Source: Candidatus Brockarchaeota archaeon (GTDB lineage: Archaea; Thermoproteota; EX4484-205; JAAOZP01). From it: DNA of 64,000 nucleotides. Position numbers and translations under genes: made by a program. Positions 32,474-41,960 of the stretch are shown in pieces (position 1 is the stretch's first letter; every line of letters starts with the position of its first letter). Where the stretch lies: positions 48,001-112,000 of the forward strand of contig JAFNIX010000006.1 in the NCBI GenBank assembly GCA_017601225.1. The letters run 5' to 3'. The notes under the pieces were generated by a model that was given only the letters and a program-made list of their open reading frames with translations, was not told the DNA's origin and did not search any database.

Positions 32474-33598
32474 ATGAATAGCATAATTGTTGTAGGAAGC
32501 TCTGGCAAGGATGAGCATTTTAAAATACGCTCCTTCCATGATCTGCCCAAGGTTTTCCACCCTTTTCTGAAAAAGACTATTCCAGTCTCCAGGATAAGCG
32601 AGCTCCTGGGACCAGAATGGGATAGAAGCAGGGTTTACGGCCTGCTGGAGGCCAACAGCCTGACTCCCGTGAAGTATAGCTACGGGGGGAGGGCTCCCCA
32701 CGTGGCCTATGGTGTTGCCCGTCTAGGAGGCAGAGTAAGGCTGGTCACAACCTTCGGCAGAGACTATGACCATCCTTATCCCGGGTTTTTCGACGGAGGT
32801 TATTACAGTCATCTGGCGAATAACAATGTTGGAATGAGAACAGCTGTTGTTGAAGACAGCAGTAAAACCAGCTTACTAAGCAGAGATGTTCTGAACGCAG
32901 GCGTATGGATCGTCATGGATAAGACAACCTCAACCATCACCTGCGTGAAAGACGTTGACAACAACGAGTTCTTCATAATAGATGATGTTGAAGGCGCGAG
33001 CGGCGTTGAAAAATTCAGGCCGGTGCCTGAATCAGAGTTCGAATCCGCAAGCCTTCTTTTCGTCACATCCTCTGAAACCCCGTTCATGAAAAGCTCTATT
33101 CTAGCGGCTAGGAGAAGAGGCGTAGAGGTGGTTGTGGACATCGCGTCCTACGGTGTTACTGGGGACTATGTTGAAACCATGGTTCCAAACTCGAAGATGA
33201 TTCTTGGGAACGATAACGAGATTAAGCAGGCGGCTGATCTTCTCGGTCTTAAGAACATTAGGGAGTTCTTCACACTCGGGTCAGAATACCCTGAGGCAAT
33301 AGTTTTGGAGGATAAGATGACGGGGCTAATCGAGATCCACCATAGGGATGGCGGGGTCTCCAGAGTAGGCCCTGTGCCGCCTGAGAAAACGGGCAGCTCA
33401 ATCGGCTGTTGCGACGGCATTGCGGCAGGCATCCTGTTTGGCCTGCAAAAAGGGTTGACTCTGGAAGAATCCTGCAGAATAGGTCTTTTAGAAGCGTTCT
33501 CCATATGGAGGGTTGAGGGTGTACAGGAGGGAATGTTGAGCATCAGTGAGCTCACGAGTCTCTACCGCAGGTTCTTCGGCAGAGAACCATTCACCTGA
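32474..33598 (+). CDS. PfkB-family carbohydrate/nucleoside kinase, adenosine kinase candidate
   Basis: A 374-residue PfkB-family kinase. The N-terminal substrate region has SYGGRAPHVAYGVARLGGRVRLVTTFGRD (the family's GG-N-A motif variant), and the C-terminal motif is GSSIGCCDGIAAGILFGL. The catalytic Asp of the usual GAGD is kept, but the anion-hole Gly-Ala-Gly reads Gly-Cys-Cys. It lies directly upstream of S-adenosylhomocysteine hydrolase with 40 nt between, which suggests it phosphorylates adenosine released by that enzyme. This role is inferred from neighbourhood. Confidence 0.75.
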   Translation: MNSIIVVGSSGKDEHFKIRSFHDLPKVFHPFLKKTIPVSRISELLGPEWDRSRVYGLLEANSLTPVKYSYGGRAPHVAYGVARLGGRVRLVTTFGRDYDHPYPGFFDGGYYSHLANNNVGMRTAVVEDSSKTSLLSRDVLNAGVWIVMDKTTSTITCVKDVDNNEFFIIDDVEGASGVEKFRPVPESEFESASLLFVTSSETPFMKSSILAARRRGVEVVVDIASYGVTGDYVETMVPNSKMILGNDNEIKQAADLLGLKNIREFFTLGSEYPEAIVLEDKMTGLIEIHHRDGGVSRVGPVPPEKTGSSIGCCDGIAAGILFGLQKGLTLEESCRIGLLEAFSIWRVEGVQEGMLSISELTSLYRRFFGREPFT

Positions 33599-33638
33599 GG
33601 GAAGCTTTTTAAAAAGACGCGGGGGGTGGTTTAAAGGG

Positions 33639-34865
33639 TTGGCTGGAAACATCGAGCTCGGAATTAAGAAGATAGATTGGGCTAGGAGGCTCATGCCGGT
33701 TCTAGGCAAGATTAGGGAACGGTTCGCCAGGGAGCGGCCGTTTGAAAGCATCGTCTTCTCAGTAACGCTGCACGTCACCAAGGAGACGGCGAACCTGGTT
33801 GAGACTTTAAGGGACGGGGGTGCGAAAGTCTACCTTACGCCTGCAAACCCTCTCTCAACAGACGACGATGTGGCTGAAGCCTTGAGGTCTAAAGGTGTTG
33901 AAGTCAGGGCCTGGAGGGGTATGAGCATGAATGAGTATTTCGAGGCGATTGACTGGGCTCACTCCCATTCTCCCTCCATACTCATAGATGATGGGGCGGA
34001 CTCGATAATAAGGGCGCATGAGAAGAACATAATGTCGAAAAACAGGGTTTACGGGGCTCTCGAGGAGACGACTACGGGAGTAATAAGGATTAGAGCGCTT
34101 GAGAAAGCCGGTAGGCTGATGATTCCAGTCTTCTTCGTCAACGAAGCTCAGTCTAAGAAGCTTTTCGACAACCGGTATGGAACAGGGCAGTCCAGCGTGG
34201 ATGGGATTATAAGAGCAACATCCATACTTTTCGCGGGTAAGAGGGTTGTCGTGTGCGGCTACGGGCTGGTTGGAAAAGGAGTGGCGAACAGGGCTAGGGG
34301 CCTAGGGGCCTCCGTGATAGTGACGGAAGTGTCTCCGATAAGGGCTCTTGAAGCTGTTATGGACGGGTTCACGGTTATGCCTATTAGGGAAGCCGCTAAA
34401 GTTGGAGACGTCTTCATAACCGCCACGGGCAACGTGAAAGCAATACCGTATGAAGCGATAGCAATGATGAGAGACGGTGTAATACTTGCGAACGTTGGGC
34501 ATTTCGACGTTGAAATAGATGTTGCAACCCTCTACAGGGAGGCGAGAAGCATTAACGAGGTGAAGCCTTTCGTGGAGGAAATTGTTCTCCCCAACGGGAG
34601 AAAGGTCTACCTGCTGGCTAAGGGCAGGGTTGTCAACCTGGTTCTGGCTGAGGGTCATCCTCCAGATGTGATGGACATGAGCTTCTCCAACCAGGCGCTC
34701 GTCTCAGAATACTTGGTGAAGCATAGGGAGCTCACCCCCGGTGTTTACCCTGTTCCTGAAGAGATAGACATGCTGGTTGCCTCAACTAAGCTCAGAACAA
34801 TGGGTGTGGAGATTGACGAGTTGACGGACGAGCAGAAAGAATACTTGTCATCTTGGAAAACATAG
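33639..34865 (+). CDS. ahcY: S-adenosylhomocysteine hydrolase
   Basis: It splits S-adenosylhomocysteine to adenosine and homocysteine, keeping methylation going. Features: MPVLGKIRERFARERPFE, LHVTKETANLV, NPLSTDDDVAEAL, DDGADSIIRAHEKN, the block EETTTGVIRIRALEKAG, the lysine/Asp region FDNRYGTGQSSVDGI, the NAD Rossmann motif VVCGYGLVGKGVANRARGLG, and the C-terminal VPEEIDMLVASTKL. Homology begins at about GNIELGIKKIDWARR, so the TTG at 33639 is taken as start; an earlier in-frame ATG at 33546 lies inside the kinase gene and is unlikely. About 408 residues, usual for the archaeal form. Confidence 0.95.
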   Translation: MAGNIELGIKKIDWARRLMPVLGKIRERFARERPFESIVFSVTLHVTKETANLVETLRDGGAKVYLTPANPLSTDDDVAEALRSKGVEVRAWRGMSMNEYFEAIDWAHSHSPSILIDDGADSIIRAHEKNIMSKNRVYGALEETTTGVIRIRALEKAGRLMIPVFFVNEAQSKKLFDNRYGTGQSSVDGIIRATSILFAGKRVVVCGYGLVGKGVANRARGLGASVIVTEVSPIRALEAVMDGFTVMPIREAAKVGDVFITATGNVKAIPYEAIAMMRDGVILANVGHFDVEIDVATLYREARSINEVKPFVEEIVLPNGRKVYLLAKGRVVNLVLAEGHPPDVMDMSFSNQALVSEYLVKHRELTPGVYPVPEEIDMLVASTKLRTMGVEIDELTDEQKEYLSSWKT

Positions 34866-34866
34866 C

Positions 34867-36216
34867 TTAGGCAAGGCTTACTGAAGCACGGTTCTCCTCT
34901 TCAAGAAGCCTAATGGCCTCCGCCTCATCCAGATGCTTGTCAACCACTTCCCCAACTAGGAAATTCGGCTTATGGGAAGCCACGCGCACACGTATGAAGC
35001 TCCCGATCTCAAGATTCTGCCTGATTACAATCGGCTTGTAAAAAATGTTTCTAGCTATGAAGCTCCCAGGGATTACCCCCCTCTCGTCGACCAGAGCCAA
35101 ACCCTCCCAGCCGACCCAAGAAGCGGAAAGCTTCTCCTTAACCTCCAGCGCAAGCCTAGAGAGCATCCTGCTCCTCTCAGCAACAATCCTCGTAGGTAGC
35201 TGCGGCAGCTTAGATGCAGATGTCCCGGGTCTAGCGTAAAACTTTGAAATATTGAGGAAATCCGGCTTCAATATCTTTACGGCTTCAAGTGTCTTTTCAA
35301 AATCCTCCATGCTTTCAGTCGGATACCCGACTATCAAATCCGTCTCGACAGATATCCTAGGCATCTCCCTCCTGAGCCTCAGAATAATCTTCATGAAGTC
35401 TTCAACAGAGTAGCCCCGGTTCATGTCTTCCAGAACCCTGTTACTACCGCTCTGCAAAGGTATGTGAATAAACTTGAAGAACCTCTTATTCCTAAGGGCT
35501 TCAACAATGCCGTCGAGATGCTTCAAAACACCTCTCGGATTCATCATGCCTATCCTTACGAGGAATAATCCATCCATATTAGCTATTTTTTCAAGAAGCT
35601 CAACGATGCTGCTTCCATTATCCATACCGTAGACAGAATTGTCCTGGGAGGAAAGCCACACTTCTCTAACACCCTCTTCAACACTCCTCCCTATTGCCTT
35701 AACGATTTCCTCAATGCTGTAGCTGCGGAGCCTCCCCCTTGCAAACCTTGTAGCACAATAGCTGCATGCCCCCGCGCATCCTTGGGAGATCACAATCTTC
35801 CTTATAACAGAGTTCTCCCTAAGACAGGGGAGCAGATTGTTGAAGCCTCCCCCGTCAAGCCTAACATACCTGCCGCCGTTTAAAACCGTTTGAACAGCCT
35901 TAAGAACCTCCTCCCCCGCAGCCGGCCCAATAACCCCCTTCACATTCCCAATTTCAAGAATCCTGTCTACCCCAATAATCTTAGGCAGGCAGCCGGCGAC
36001 CACGATATTCCTGTCCCTACGTATGGTTTTCAACCTGTGGAGAATCTTGTTCTCCGTGGGAGTCTTAACCCCGCAAGTGTTGACTAGAACCAGGTCAGCC
36101 TCATCCTCATTATCAACTAGGGTGAAGCCCCTGCTGGCGAGCACACCAGCCATCGCCTCACCCTCCGCCCTGTTCACGGCGCAACCGTAGTTCAGCAAGA
36201 ATATTCTACTGCCCAT
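34867..36216 (-). CDS. tRNA t6A37 methylthiotransferase (CDKAL1/e-MtaB type)
   Basis: A radical SAM enzyme that adds a methylthio group to N6-threonylcarbamoyladenosine at tRNA position 37. Three domains in order. The N-terminal UPF0004 domain has iron-sulfur cysteines in LLNYGCAVNRAE, LVNTCGVKTPTE and VAGCLPK. The radical SAM core has SQGCAGACSYCATRFARG (CxxxCxxC). The C-terminal TRAM domain spans about 375-430 (SFIRVRVASHKPNFLVGEVV). The 449-residue length is typical. It is convergent with ahcY, one base apart. Confidence 0.94.
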   Translation of the reverse strand: MGSRIFLLNYGCAVNRAEGEAMAGVLASRGFTLVDNEDEADLVLVNTCGVKTPTENKILHRLKTIRRDRNIVVAGCLPKIIGVDRILEIGNVKGVIGPAAGEEVLKAVQTVLNGGRYVRLDGGGFNNLLPCLRENSVIRKIVISQGCAGACSYCATRFARGRLRSYSIEEIVKAIGRSVEEGVREVWLSSQDNSVYGMDNGSSIVELLEKIANMDGLFLVRIGMMNPRGVLKHLDGIVEALRNKRFFKFIHIPLQSGSNRVLEDMNRGYSVEDFMKIILRLRREMPRISVETDLIVGYPTESMEDFEKTLEAVKILKPDFLNISKFYARPGTSASKLPQLPTRIVAERSRMLSRLALEVKEKLSASWVGWEGLALVDERGVIPGSFIARNIFYKPIVIRQNLEIGSFIRVRVASHKPNFLVGEVVDKHLDEAEAIRLLEEENRASVSLA

Positions 36217-36340
36217 TCTCCGGATCCTTTCCCTTTTTATCCACCATCCGGGGAAGAAACACTCTGATAAACGTTTTTCAAGAGCTTTAAAAGACAGGGG
36301 AAATTAAAGTATAAAAAGACGGGCATATAAACTACGCTAG

Positions 36341-36412
36341 GGGCCGGTAGTTCAGAGGTAGAACGCTCGCTTCGCGAGCGAGAGGCCGAGGGTTCGAGTC
36401 CCTCCCGGTCCA
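36341..36412 (+). tRNA. tRNA-Ala (CGC)
   Basis: Acceptor GGGCCGG/CCGGTCC with the G3-U70 wobble pair that defines alanine tRNA, and A73. D arm GTTC-AGAGGTA-GAAC. The anticodon stem CTCGC/GCGAG closes loop TTCGCGA (anticodon CGC). T arm GAGGG-TTCGAGT-CCCTC. No intron. The upstream region has ATATAAACT at 36325-36333, a likely TATA box. Confidence 0.96.
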
Positions 36413-36603
36413 TTTTTAATGCTTAACGGCTGGGTAGCCTAACATCAGTAAGCCTTCTTCCTCTGAACATAATTTATGGATTCTCGTTTTCTGGGCCGTT
36501 CCGATCATATTGGAGTAATATGTGGCTATTTCCTGCTTAATTGATTTGTTAGAAAAAGTTGAACGGATCATTAGATTAAGCCAGTCTCTTTTAATTCACT
36601 TTT
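36413..36603. other. Short intergenic region
   Basis: Between tRNA-Ala and the convergent 36604 gene. AT-rich, with no gene recognised. Confidence 0.4.
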
Positions 36604-37650
36604 CTAGTGTTTCAGAAATTTAACTGCCCAATCAATTAAGTCTAACCCTTCAAGCCTAACCCCTCTATACTTTTTCTCCAAAGCCAAGTCTAATGCATCG
36701 GCTAGCATCCTCGCTTCCTTGAGGAGGCTGGGATCCGCACCTATTTTCTCACCTATCTTGCAGCCTTCTTTAAGAGCGAGGGTTGCAGCCCATATATACT
36801 CATCACGAAACCTGTATTCCGGTTCCCGTCCCTCTCTCACTTTGTAGTCTATGTAGATGGGCTTCTTTCCGCCGAAGAATTCATGCAACCCTTCATAGCC
36901 TTTCTCTTCCAAGATGGACGCAATAATCTTAAACTTTTTTATAATATCTTTAAGACTTCTCTCGTAAGATTCTACGAGAATTCTTTTGACATCTTCAGCA
37001 GAGTGCTTCTTATCGATTCTTTGAAGCTCCTTAGTCACCCATGTGGCTGGGAAAATTGGGGTCTCCATGAGTTTTTCAAAGGAGCCTATTTCAGGAAATA
37101 GAAGAGTTAACTCCGTTAATATTTGTTCGTCAAAGGCTTTTCTAAGCTTTTCACCAATCTCATCAGTATAGCTTAAGAATCTCCTGACAAGCGTTTTAAG
37201 ACATATGTCTGCTGCATATCCTCTGTATCTAATAATATTTCTACCATTGACGACACCAGATGTTCCCCATGTCACCCACATCATGCCATGTGGTTCTTCG
37301 GCTTCTTTGGCCGCTAAAAGTTCATTCACTTCTTCTCTCGTAAAGTTTAGTTTGAGCCAGTCAAGAGATATTCCAACACCCATTTCATTAAGTATATAGG
37401 GTTTAACATTGCCAATCTCTCTAACGTCGAGAACCCCTTCTTCTACAAGCTCAAGCAAAGCACTTCTTACAATGCTTCTTGGCAAACCCAGACTCTCTGA
37501 TATGGCTAGTTCGGTACACTTACTCAGATCGCTGTTGGCAATTATATACTTAATAATGATGTTTTTCAACATCTCTTTGGCCTGCTTGATTGATTCTAGG
37601 GCTTCAGCATACCGGCGGGCCTCTTGCTTAAGATCATCCATACTGTTCAT
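36604..37650 (-). CDS. Winged-helix-containing protein of unknown function
   Basis: A 348-residue protein. Residues about 25-95 look like a winged helix (IIIKYIIANSDLSKCTELAISESLGLPRSIVRSALLELVEEGVLDVREIGNVKPY). The long C-terminal region is helical and charged, with conserved-looking EPHGMMWVTWGTSGVVNGRNIIRYRGYAADICLKTLVRRF and PIFPATWVTKELQRID. I do not recognise the family. Composition is AT-richer than core genes. TATATAAAC at 37683-37691 on the minus side lies about 35 nt upstream of the ATG. Possibly a transcription regulator. Confidence 0.6.
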   Translation of the reverse strand: MNSMDDLKQEARRYAEALESIKQAKEMLKNIIIKYIIANSDLSKCTELAISESLGLPRSIVRSALLELVEEGVLDVREIGNVKPYILNEMGVGISLDWLKLNFTREEVNELLAAKEAEEPHGMMWVTWGTSGVVNGRNIIRYRGYAADICLKTLVRRFLSYTDEIGEKLRKAFDEQILTELTLLFPEIGSFEKLMETPIFPATWVTKELQRIDKKHSAEDVKRILVESYERSLKDIIKKFKIIASILEEKGYEGLHEFFGGKKPIYIDYKVREGREPEYRFRDEYIWAATLALKEGCKIGEKIGADPSLLKEARMLADALDLALEKKYRGVRLEGLDLIDWAVKFLKH

Positions 37651-37877
37651 CTCTACAACTATGTAGAAGAATGCAACATTGTACTATATAAACTTTTTGT
37701 AAAAGGCACATTATAGTAAGCTAAGGCCCTAGTTATTTTATTACTATAAACATGCATTGAGGAGTTATAAGAGCCGGAAGCTACTAAAAAGAAATCGATA
37801 AAAGCAGAACAGGTTTTCGTGAGCATACCGTCCTCTCGTTTATTAGGCTCCTTCGGCTTCATTTAATTAAGTGGAAC
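37651..37877. other. Divergent promoter region
   Basis: It contains TATATAAAC at 37683-37691 (serving the HTH gene leftward) and further AT-rich sequence. The radical SAM gene begins at TTG 37878. No other gene is seen. Confidence 0.4.
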
Positions 37878-38747
37878 TTGGAGAAGTATCAAAGGTTTCT
37901 TGCTCCAGGCTTCAAGCCTTTCGACCCTATCAAGCTTGCTGAAGAAACGGAGCGGATCGTGACTAGACTTGGGCCGGAGGGCTTGGAGAGAAAATACACG
38001 GGTTTCTATTCCGTACCTGTTTACAGAGGAATATCTACAGGGTATGCTGTAGGCTGCTGTCTCAGATGCATCTTTTGTTGGTCTAACTGGTCGAGAGATT
38101 TCCCGGAAAAGTTTGGCGAATACTATTCTCCTAAAGAGGCTGCTAGGCGGCTCTTCAAAGCTGCTGAAGAAGGGGTGTCTTACTCCGAATACTGGAGAAG
38201 GGTGTTGCCTAAGGTTGATAAGCTTCGCGTCTCCGGGTGCGAGCCGACGATAGGAATCGGGCACCTGCTTAAGGTTCTGGAGCACGTTTCTGCTTCAAAA
38301 TACCCCCTCTTCATCTTGGAGACTAACGGTGTGATTCTAGGGTCGGATGTTAGCCTTGTCGGTAGGCTGGCGGAGTTTAAGAGTAAGTTATACGTCAGGG
38401 TCTCGTTCAAAGCCGCTACACCTGAGGGTTTCACAATGAGGACTGGCGCTCAAGGAGAGTTCTACATGCTTCCTTTCAAAGCCCTGAAACACCTTTTGGA
38501 CGAGGGGGTTCACGCTAGGGCTGCCGCCATGACGGATAGGAGAATAATGCCTGAGGAAGAGAGGATGCTTCTCATCCAACTGCTTGACGAGATAGATCCT
38601 GAGGCAAGGTATTCTGAAACATTAGAGGAGGAGGTTATAGACGCCTACGACACTAGCGTGAAGCGTCTCAAAGCCTTCTCAGACAAGGAGTATGCTGAGA
38701 GGCTTGAAAACGAAATACTGGGATTTAAAGAAACTCGAGAAAAATAG
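37878..38747 (+). CDS. Radical SAM protein
   Basis: A 289-residue radical SAM enzyme. The cluster-binding cysteines are in GYAVGCCLRCIFCWSNWSRDF (about 56-76), with the spacing of the CxxxCxxC motif ending in FCWSN. The SAM-binding region includes KLRVSGCEPTIGIGHLL, and a strand with FILETNGVILGS follows. It resembles archaeal proteins related to pyruvate formate-lyase activating enzymes, but substrate is unknown. It starts with TTG 37878 and stands alone. Confidence 0.85.
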   Translation: MEKYQRFLAPGFKPFDPIKLAEETERIVTRLGPEGLERKYTGFYSVPVYRGISTGYAVGCCLRCIFCWSNWSRDFPEKFGEYYSPKEAARRLFKAAEEGVSYSEYWRRVLPKVDKLRVSGCEPTIGIGHLLKVLEHVSASKYPLFILETNGVILGSDVSLVGRLAEFKSKLYVRVSFKAATPEGFTMRTGAQGEFYMLPFKALKHLLDEGVHARAAAMTDRRIMPEEERMLLIQLLDEIDPEARYSETLEEEVIDAYDTSVKRLKAFSDKEYAERLENEILGFKETREK

Positions 38748-38754
38748 AAACGTG

Positions 38755-40599
38755 CTAGTCTAGCTCGACCTCAGATATTTCTGAAAGATCTGACAGGCTA
38801 TTGGCCTTAATCTTTCCGCTGGAAACCGTGTAAAGCACATCACCTACGTATAGGCTTCTCGTCACCGTGTATTTCGAGTTGAAATAGTATCCGCTTTTAT
38901 TAAGCTCCTCCTGGTCTTTCAGATGCGTTATTCTGCCTCTAAGCGTAATCCCTTCCTCAGGCGAAACTCTGAAAACGTATGCTCCTTGAAAAACATATTC
39001 GCCGTAAGTGTTCGGCGGTATGCTACCAGAATATTTCTCGCGGAAAATCTTCGCCTCCAGAACCGGTATTACGAGTAGACTCCTCTTCCTGTCGAAGAGA
39101 AACGCGTGGTGGTCCCATAGGGCGGGCGAATCCGTTCCCCTGTCGCCCAAGATGATTTTCCCAACTTCCCTAGGGCTGGTGACGTTTGAAACGTCGAACA
39201 AAGATATTTTCAAGCCTTGGTACCATGCGAAATCCCCCTCCTCAGCCTCAACCGTTTCCTTGCCTACTCCTATCAGATGGTTCTCATCATAAGGGTGAAG
39301 ATAGTCTGAGTAGCCGGGTATCTTAAGCTTGCCCAAGACCCTTGGCTCAGCAGGGTTGCTTAGGTCTATGGTGAAAAGCGGGTCCACCTTTTTGAACGTT
39401 ACAAGGTAGCATCTTGAACCCATAAATCTGGCGGAGTATATTTCCTCGCCGGGAGCAAGGTTTTCAAGCCTACCAATAATCTCCAAGGCCTCGGAATCCA
39501 GCACGTAAACATGGTTGGCACTAGTGGCCTCGCTGAGAAACCTTGCAACATAGCCGGTGGTTGTGGCTATTCTGAAATAGCCTTGATACTCATCCATCGA
39601 AAACTGGTTTAAAATCCTTCCCGGAACCTTGCCGCTCGCCTCACACTCTATCTTGAGGCCATTAATCCTGATCCTGTGTATCTCCGTGGATCCCTCTCCG
39701 CCGTGGATCCACATGGGCATCGCAACATATATGTTGCTCAAGGAAACATACATGCAAGCGGCGTAACCCGTTAAAACCGCTTTAGACTCCACTCCATCCT
39801 CTTCAACAGAAATATCCGTCGCGGTTATGATCGTGTAGCTCTCCGGAGCCCCAGTCATGTTAGAGTAAAAAATTTTGTCAGCTGGAATGGTTAAGATGAA
39901 ACCGTTTACAATAATCCTTGGAAATAAGACTTCAATATCTTTCTCGAGGATAATGACCGCCGGCTTAGTTGTAACCATGTAAACATGCTTTCCAATCATT
40001 CTCGAGCTAACATAGCTGCCTTCGACAGAAATTTTCCTAACGAGCCTGGGGTTCTGAGCATCAGAAACATCATAGATAGTTAAAGAGGTTCCCCACGACC
40101 CGTAGTAGGAATCCTCCAACGGAAGGTCTTCATACATTATCACTGCGAGCCTACCATCGTTCACAAACAATCCCATGGGATATCCGTCGACACTAATCCT
40201 AGAGGCCTTCCTCATGTTTTCAGGAGGATATGCTTCAACTATGAAAACACTGTTTTCAGAAACCATGTAGATGTATCTGCCATCCGTCTTAACCGTGTCC
40301 GCCTCATCCACGCCGGAGACCTGAATGTTAGTAGTCGAGTATTCAAAGGCGCCCTTAGGAACCCCGAGCCCGCTATCCGCCATGAGGGGAATTGAGAATA
40401 CTAATGCTTTAGCATTAAGAATCTCGTCAGCCCTAGCCTTAACGAAGCTCCTGATCTCCTCATATGAATTGAAGCTCTTCAAACCTCCAGCGCTACTATC
40501 CTCATTTATTTGGACGATGAAAGCCGTTAGGAAGGTTGACACTATCAGAATCAGTGAAAGAGCTGCAACAAATCCCCTTGTTACACTGCTTTCCGCCAT
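38755..40599 (-). CDS. Secreted or membrane-anchored beta-propeller protein
   Basis: A 614-residue protein with an N-terminal signal anchor (FVAALSLILIVSTFLTAFIVQI, about 10-31), followed by an extracytoplasmic domain that matches the archaeal/bacterial beta-propeller family PF09826. Repeated blades show alternating hydrophobic strands and VYVLD/LVTFKK elements. The marker FSTTNIQVSGVDEADTVKTDGRYIYMVSENSVFIVEAYP-type opening is present (here YSTTNIQVSGVDEADTVK). It is a cell-surface protein of unknown ligand. The start is 14 nt upstream of the signal segment. The gene is intact and of usual length. Confidence 0.88.
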   Translation of the reverse strand: MAESSVTRGFVAALSLILIVSTFLTAFIVQINEDSSAGGLKSFNSYEEIRSFVKARADEILNAKALVFSIPLMADSGLGVPKGAFEYSTTNIQVSGVDEADTVKTDGRYIYMVSENSVFIVEAYPPENMRKASRISVDGYPMGLFVNDGRLAVIMYEDLPLEDSYYGSWGTSLTIYDVSDAQNPRLVRKISVEGSYVSSRMIGKHVYMVTTKPAVIILEKDIEVLFPRIIVNGFILTIPADKIFYSNMTGAPESYTIITATDISVEEDGVESKAVLTGYAACMYVSLSNIYVAMPMWIHGGEGSTEIHRIRINGLKIECEASGKVPGRILNQFSMDEYQGYFRIATTTGYVARFLSEATSANHVYVLDSEALEIIGRLENLAPGEEIYSARFMGSRCYLVTFKKVDPLFTIDLSNPAEPRVLGKLKIPGYSDYLHPYDENHLIGVGKETVEAEEGDFAWYQGLKISLFDVSNVTSPREVGKIILGDRGTDSPALWDHHAFLFDRKRSLLVIPVLEAKIFREKYSGSIPPNTYGEYVFQGAYVFRVSPEEGITLRGRITHLKDQEELNKSGYYFNSKYTVTRSLYVGDVLYTVSSGKIKANSLSDLSEISEVELD

Positions 40600-40762
40600 C
40601 TGTGTTTACACCGCCCACAGCCAAGCCTACAGCCTAATTATCCTAGGTTTTAGAACAGGTTGTCCACGTATTAGAACAGAAGAATCTTCCCTTACCAATA
40701 TTAGCGGTTATAAAGGTGTGGAGAAGCTGTTGCTACAGTGTTTCTAGGATAATCGTGGAGCA
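40600..40762. other. Short intergenic region
   Basis: Separates the propeller gene's start from the end of the protease-like gene on the same strand. No gene is recognised. Confidence 0.4.
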
Positions 40763-41155
40763 TCAGCTTAGCAAACAGAATCTATTTCGCAGGTTATCCA
40801 GCAACCATTCCCGGCGATCCAGCAGCTGCCTGCCTATTAGGCATCTCGTCGCCCCAAGGGCTGCGAACGGTTGCCGAATAATCTTCAACTCAGGGATAGT
40901 TAAATAGACTAAGTAAAGATCTGTTCTAACGTCAAGACTAGTGGCGGTAGCAATATGAATACTACCAACCCTCTGAGGACTCAGAAGATCTATGAGTTCC
41001 TGATCTATTGCAACTGCCCCAGAGAACCCTGTATCAACTTGAAACATCCTGCTTAAGCTCTCTCCTTTCTCGCCTGTCGAGATCATGATGGCTATTGATG
41101 GAGATGGCGGCTTATTCTGCACATGAGGCCAACACTTAAAACCCGATCGTGACAA
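40763..41155 (-). CDS. Retropepsin-like aspartic protease
   Basis: A 130-residue clan AA-like protein. The active-site motif FQVDTGFSGAVAID (D-T-G) at about residues 38-51 and the C-terminal ATRCLIGRQLL (the psi-loop LIG motif) are both present. Single-domain retropepsins work as homodimers. Such genes occur in archaea and cyanobacteria beside small HTH/DUF5678 proteins, as here. Its start overlaps the end of the upstream HTH gene by 20 nt, so the pair is one unit. Substrate unknown. Confidence 0.75.
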   Translation of the reverse strand: MSRSGFKCWPHVQNKPPSPSIAIMISTGEKGESLSRMFQVDTGFSGAVAIDQELIDLLSPQRVGSIHIATATSLDVRTDLYLVYLTIPELKIIRQPFAALGATRCLIGRQLLDRREWLLDNLRNRFCLLS

Positions 41156-41582
41156 GCTCCCTCGGCCTTCCCACGCTAGTTATATAGATTTCGCCCGGCT
41201 TATACTTCTTCAAGGCTCTTCTGATCAGCCTTTGAACATCGTAATCCTTGTCAACTATCCTTCCATTGACAAACAGAACATATTCACCCTCGTAGCTGGT
41301 TATCGCCGAGCCAACCCCTTCCCTTTTCATCTCACTGATAACAGTAAGATCCAAGTTATAAACGGCACGCCTCGCATCGTTCGGATCAGGCTTTGAAATA
41401 AGCCAACCCTTACGCCTAAGCTCGCTGAGCAGATTCTTCATGTAGCTGGGTTTCACTCCAAGCGCTCTAGCCGCCTCCTCAATGTGGAAAGGGCTTCCTC
41501 CAAATTTACGGAGAAGCCTTGAATAGGCGTTTTCTAAGTATCTTTGAAGGATTCCTGTGGGTGCGTCTTCACGAGTCATCAT
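41136..41582 (-). CDS. wHTH protein with DUF5678-like C-terminus
   Basis: A 148-residue protein. The N-terminal 75 residues form a winged helix (PFHIEEAARALGVKPSYMKNLLSELRRKGWLISKPD). The C-terminal 50 residues (YEGEYVLFVNGRIVDKDYDVQRLIRRALKKYKPGEIYITSVGR) resemble DUF5678, a small domain often paired with retropepsins. It overlaps the protease gene. A TATA-like TAAATATAAGT near 41601-41611 lies upstream. A regulatory partner of the protease, as in a toxin-antitoxin-like unit, is a hypothesis. Confidence 0.7.
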   Translation of the reverse strand: MMTREDAPTGILQRYLENAYSRLLRKFGGSPFHIEEAARALGVKPSYMKNLLSELRRKGWLISKPDPNDARRAVYNLDLTVISEMKREGVGSAITSYEGEYVLFVNGRIVDKDYDVQRLIRRALKKYKPGEIYITSVGRPRELVTIGF

Positions 41583-41912
41583 TAATATGACTAATGTGAC
41601 TAAATATAAGTTTTAATGACGGGCTATATTCGGATTTCACTTAACCGGTTTTCATCAGAGTCATGAAAAATGAAGGCATCAAGCATCTTTGATGTTAATT
41701 CCAGTAAAAAGCTTTTCTAGCATTGACGCACATTCATCCCCATTTCAGTGCTGTCAGTCCATTTTAAGCCGGTGTCTAATATTATGAAAGTTTACAATTC
41801 TCAAGGACATTTTTCAGACCCTGCTCGAGTTACGTAAAACCGACTTTAAACACATCTCTTAAAGTATGTTTATTTATTTTAAGCCCGGGACTAATATTAG
41901 TCCAATTATTAT
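41583..41912. other. Intergenic region with promoter of the halocin-like gene
   Basis: About 330 nt, AT-rich. An inverted pair ACTAATATTAGT lies at 41891-41902 next to ATTATTATATGCG, close to the first possible start of the secreted cysteine-rich protein. This could be promoter and operator. No ORF or RNA is recognised in the rest. Confidence 0.45.
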
Positions 41913-41960
41913 ATGCGTATTAAAAAAATAAATACCAGTGCACACCTACATCTATTCGAA

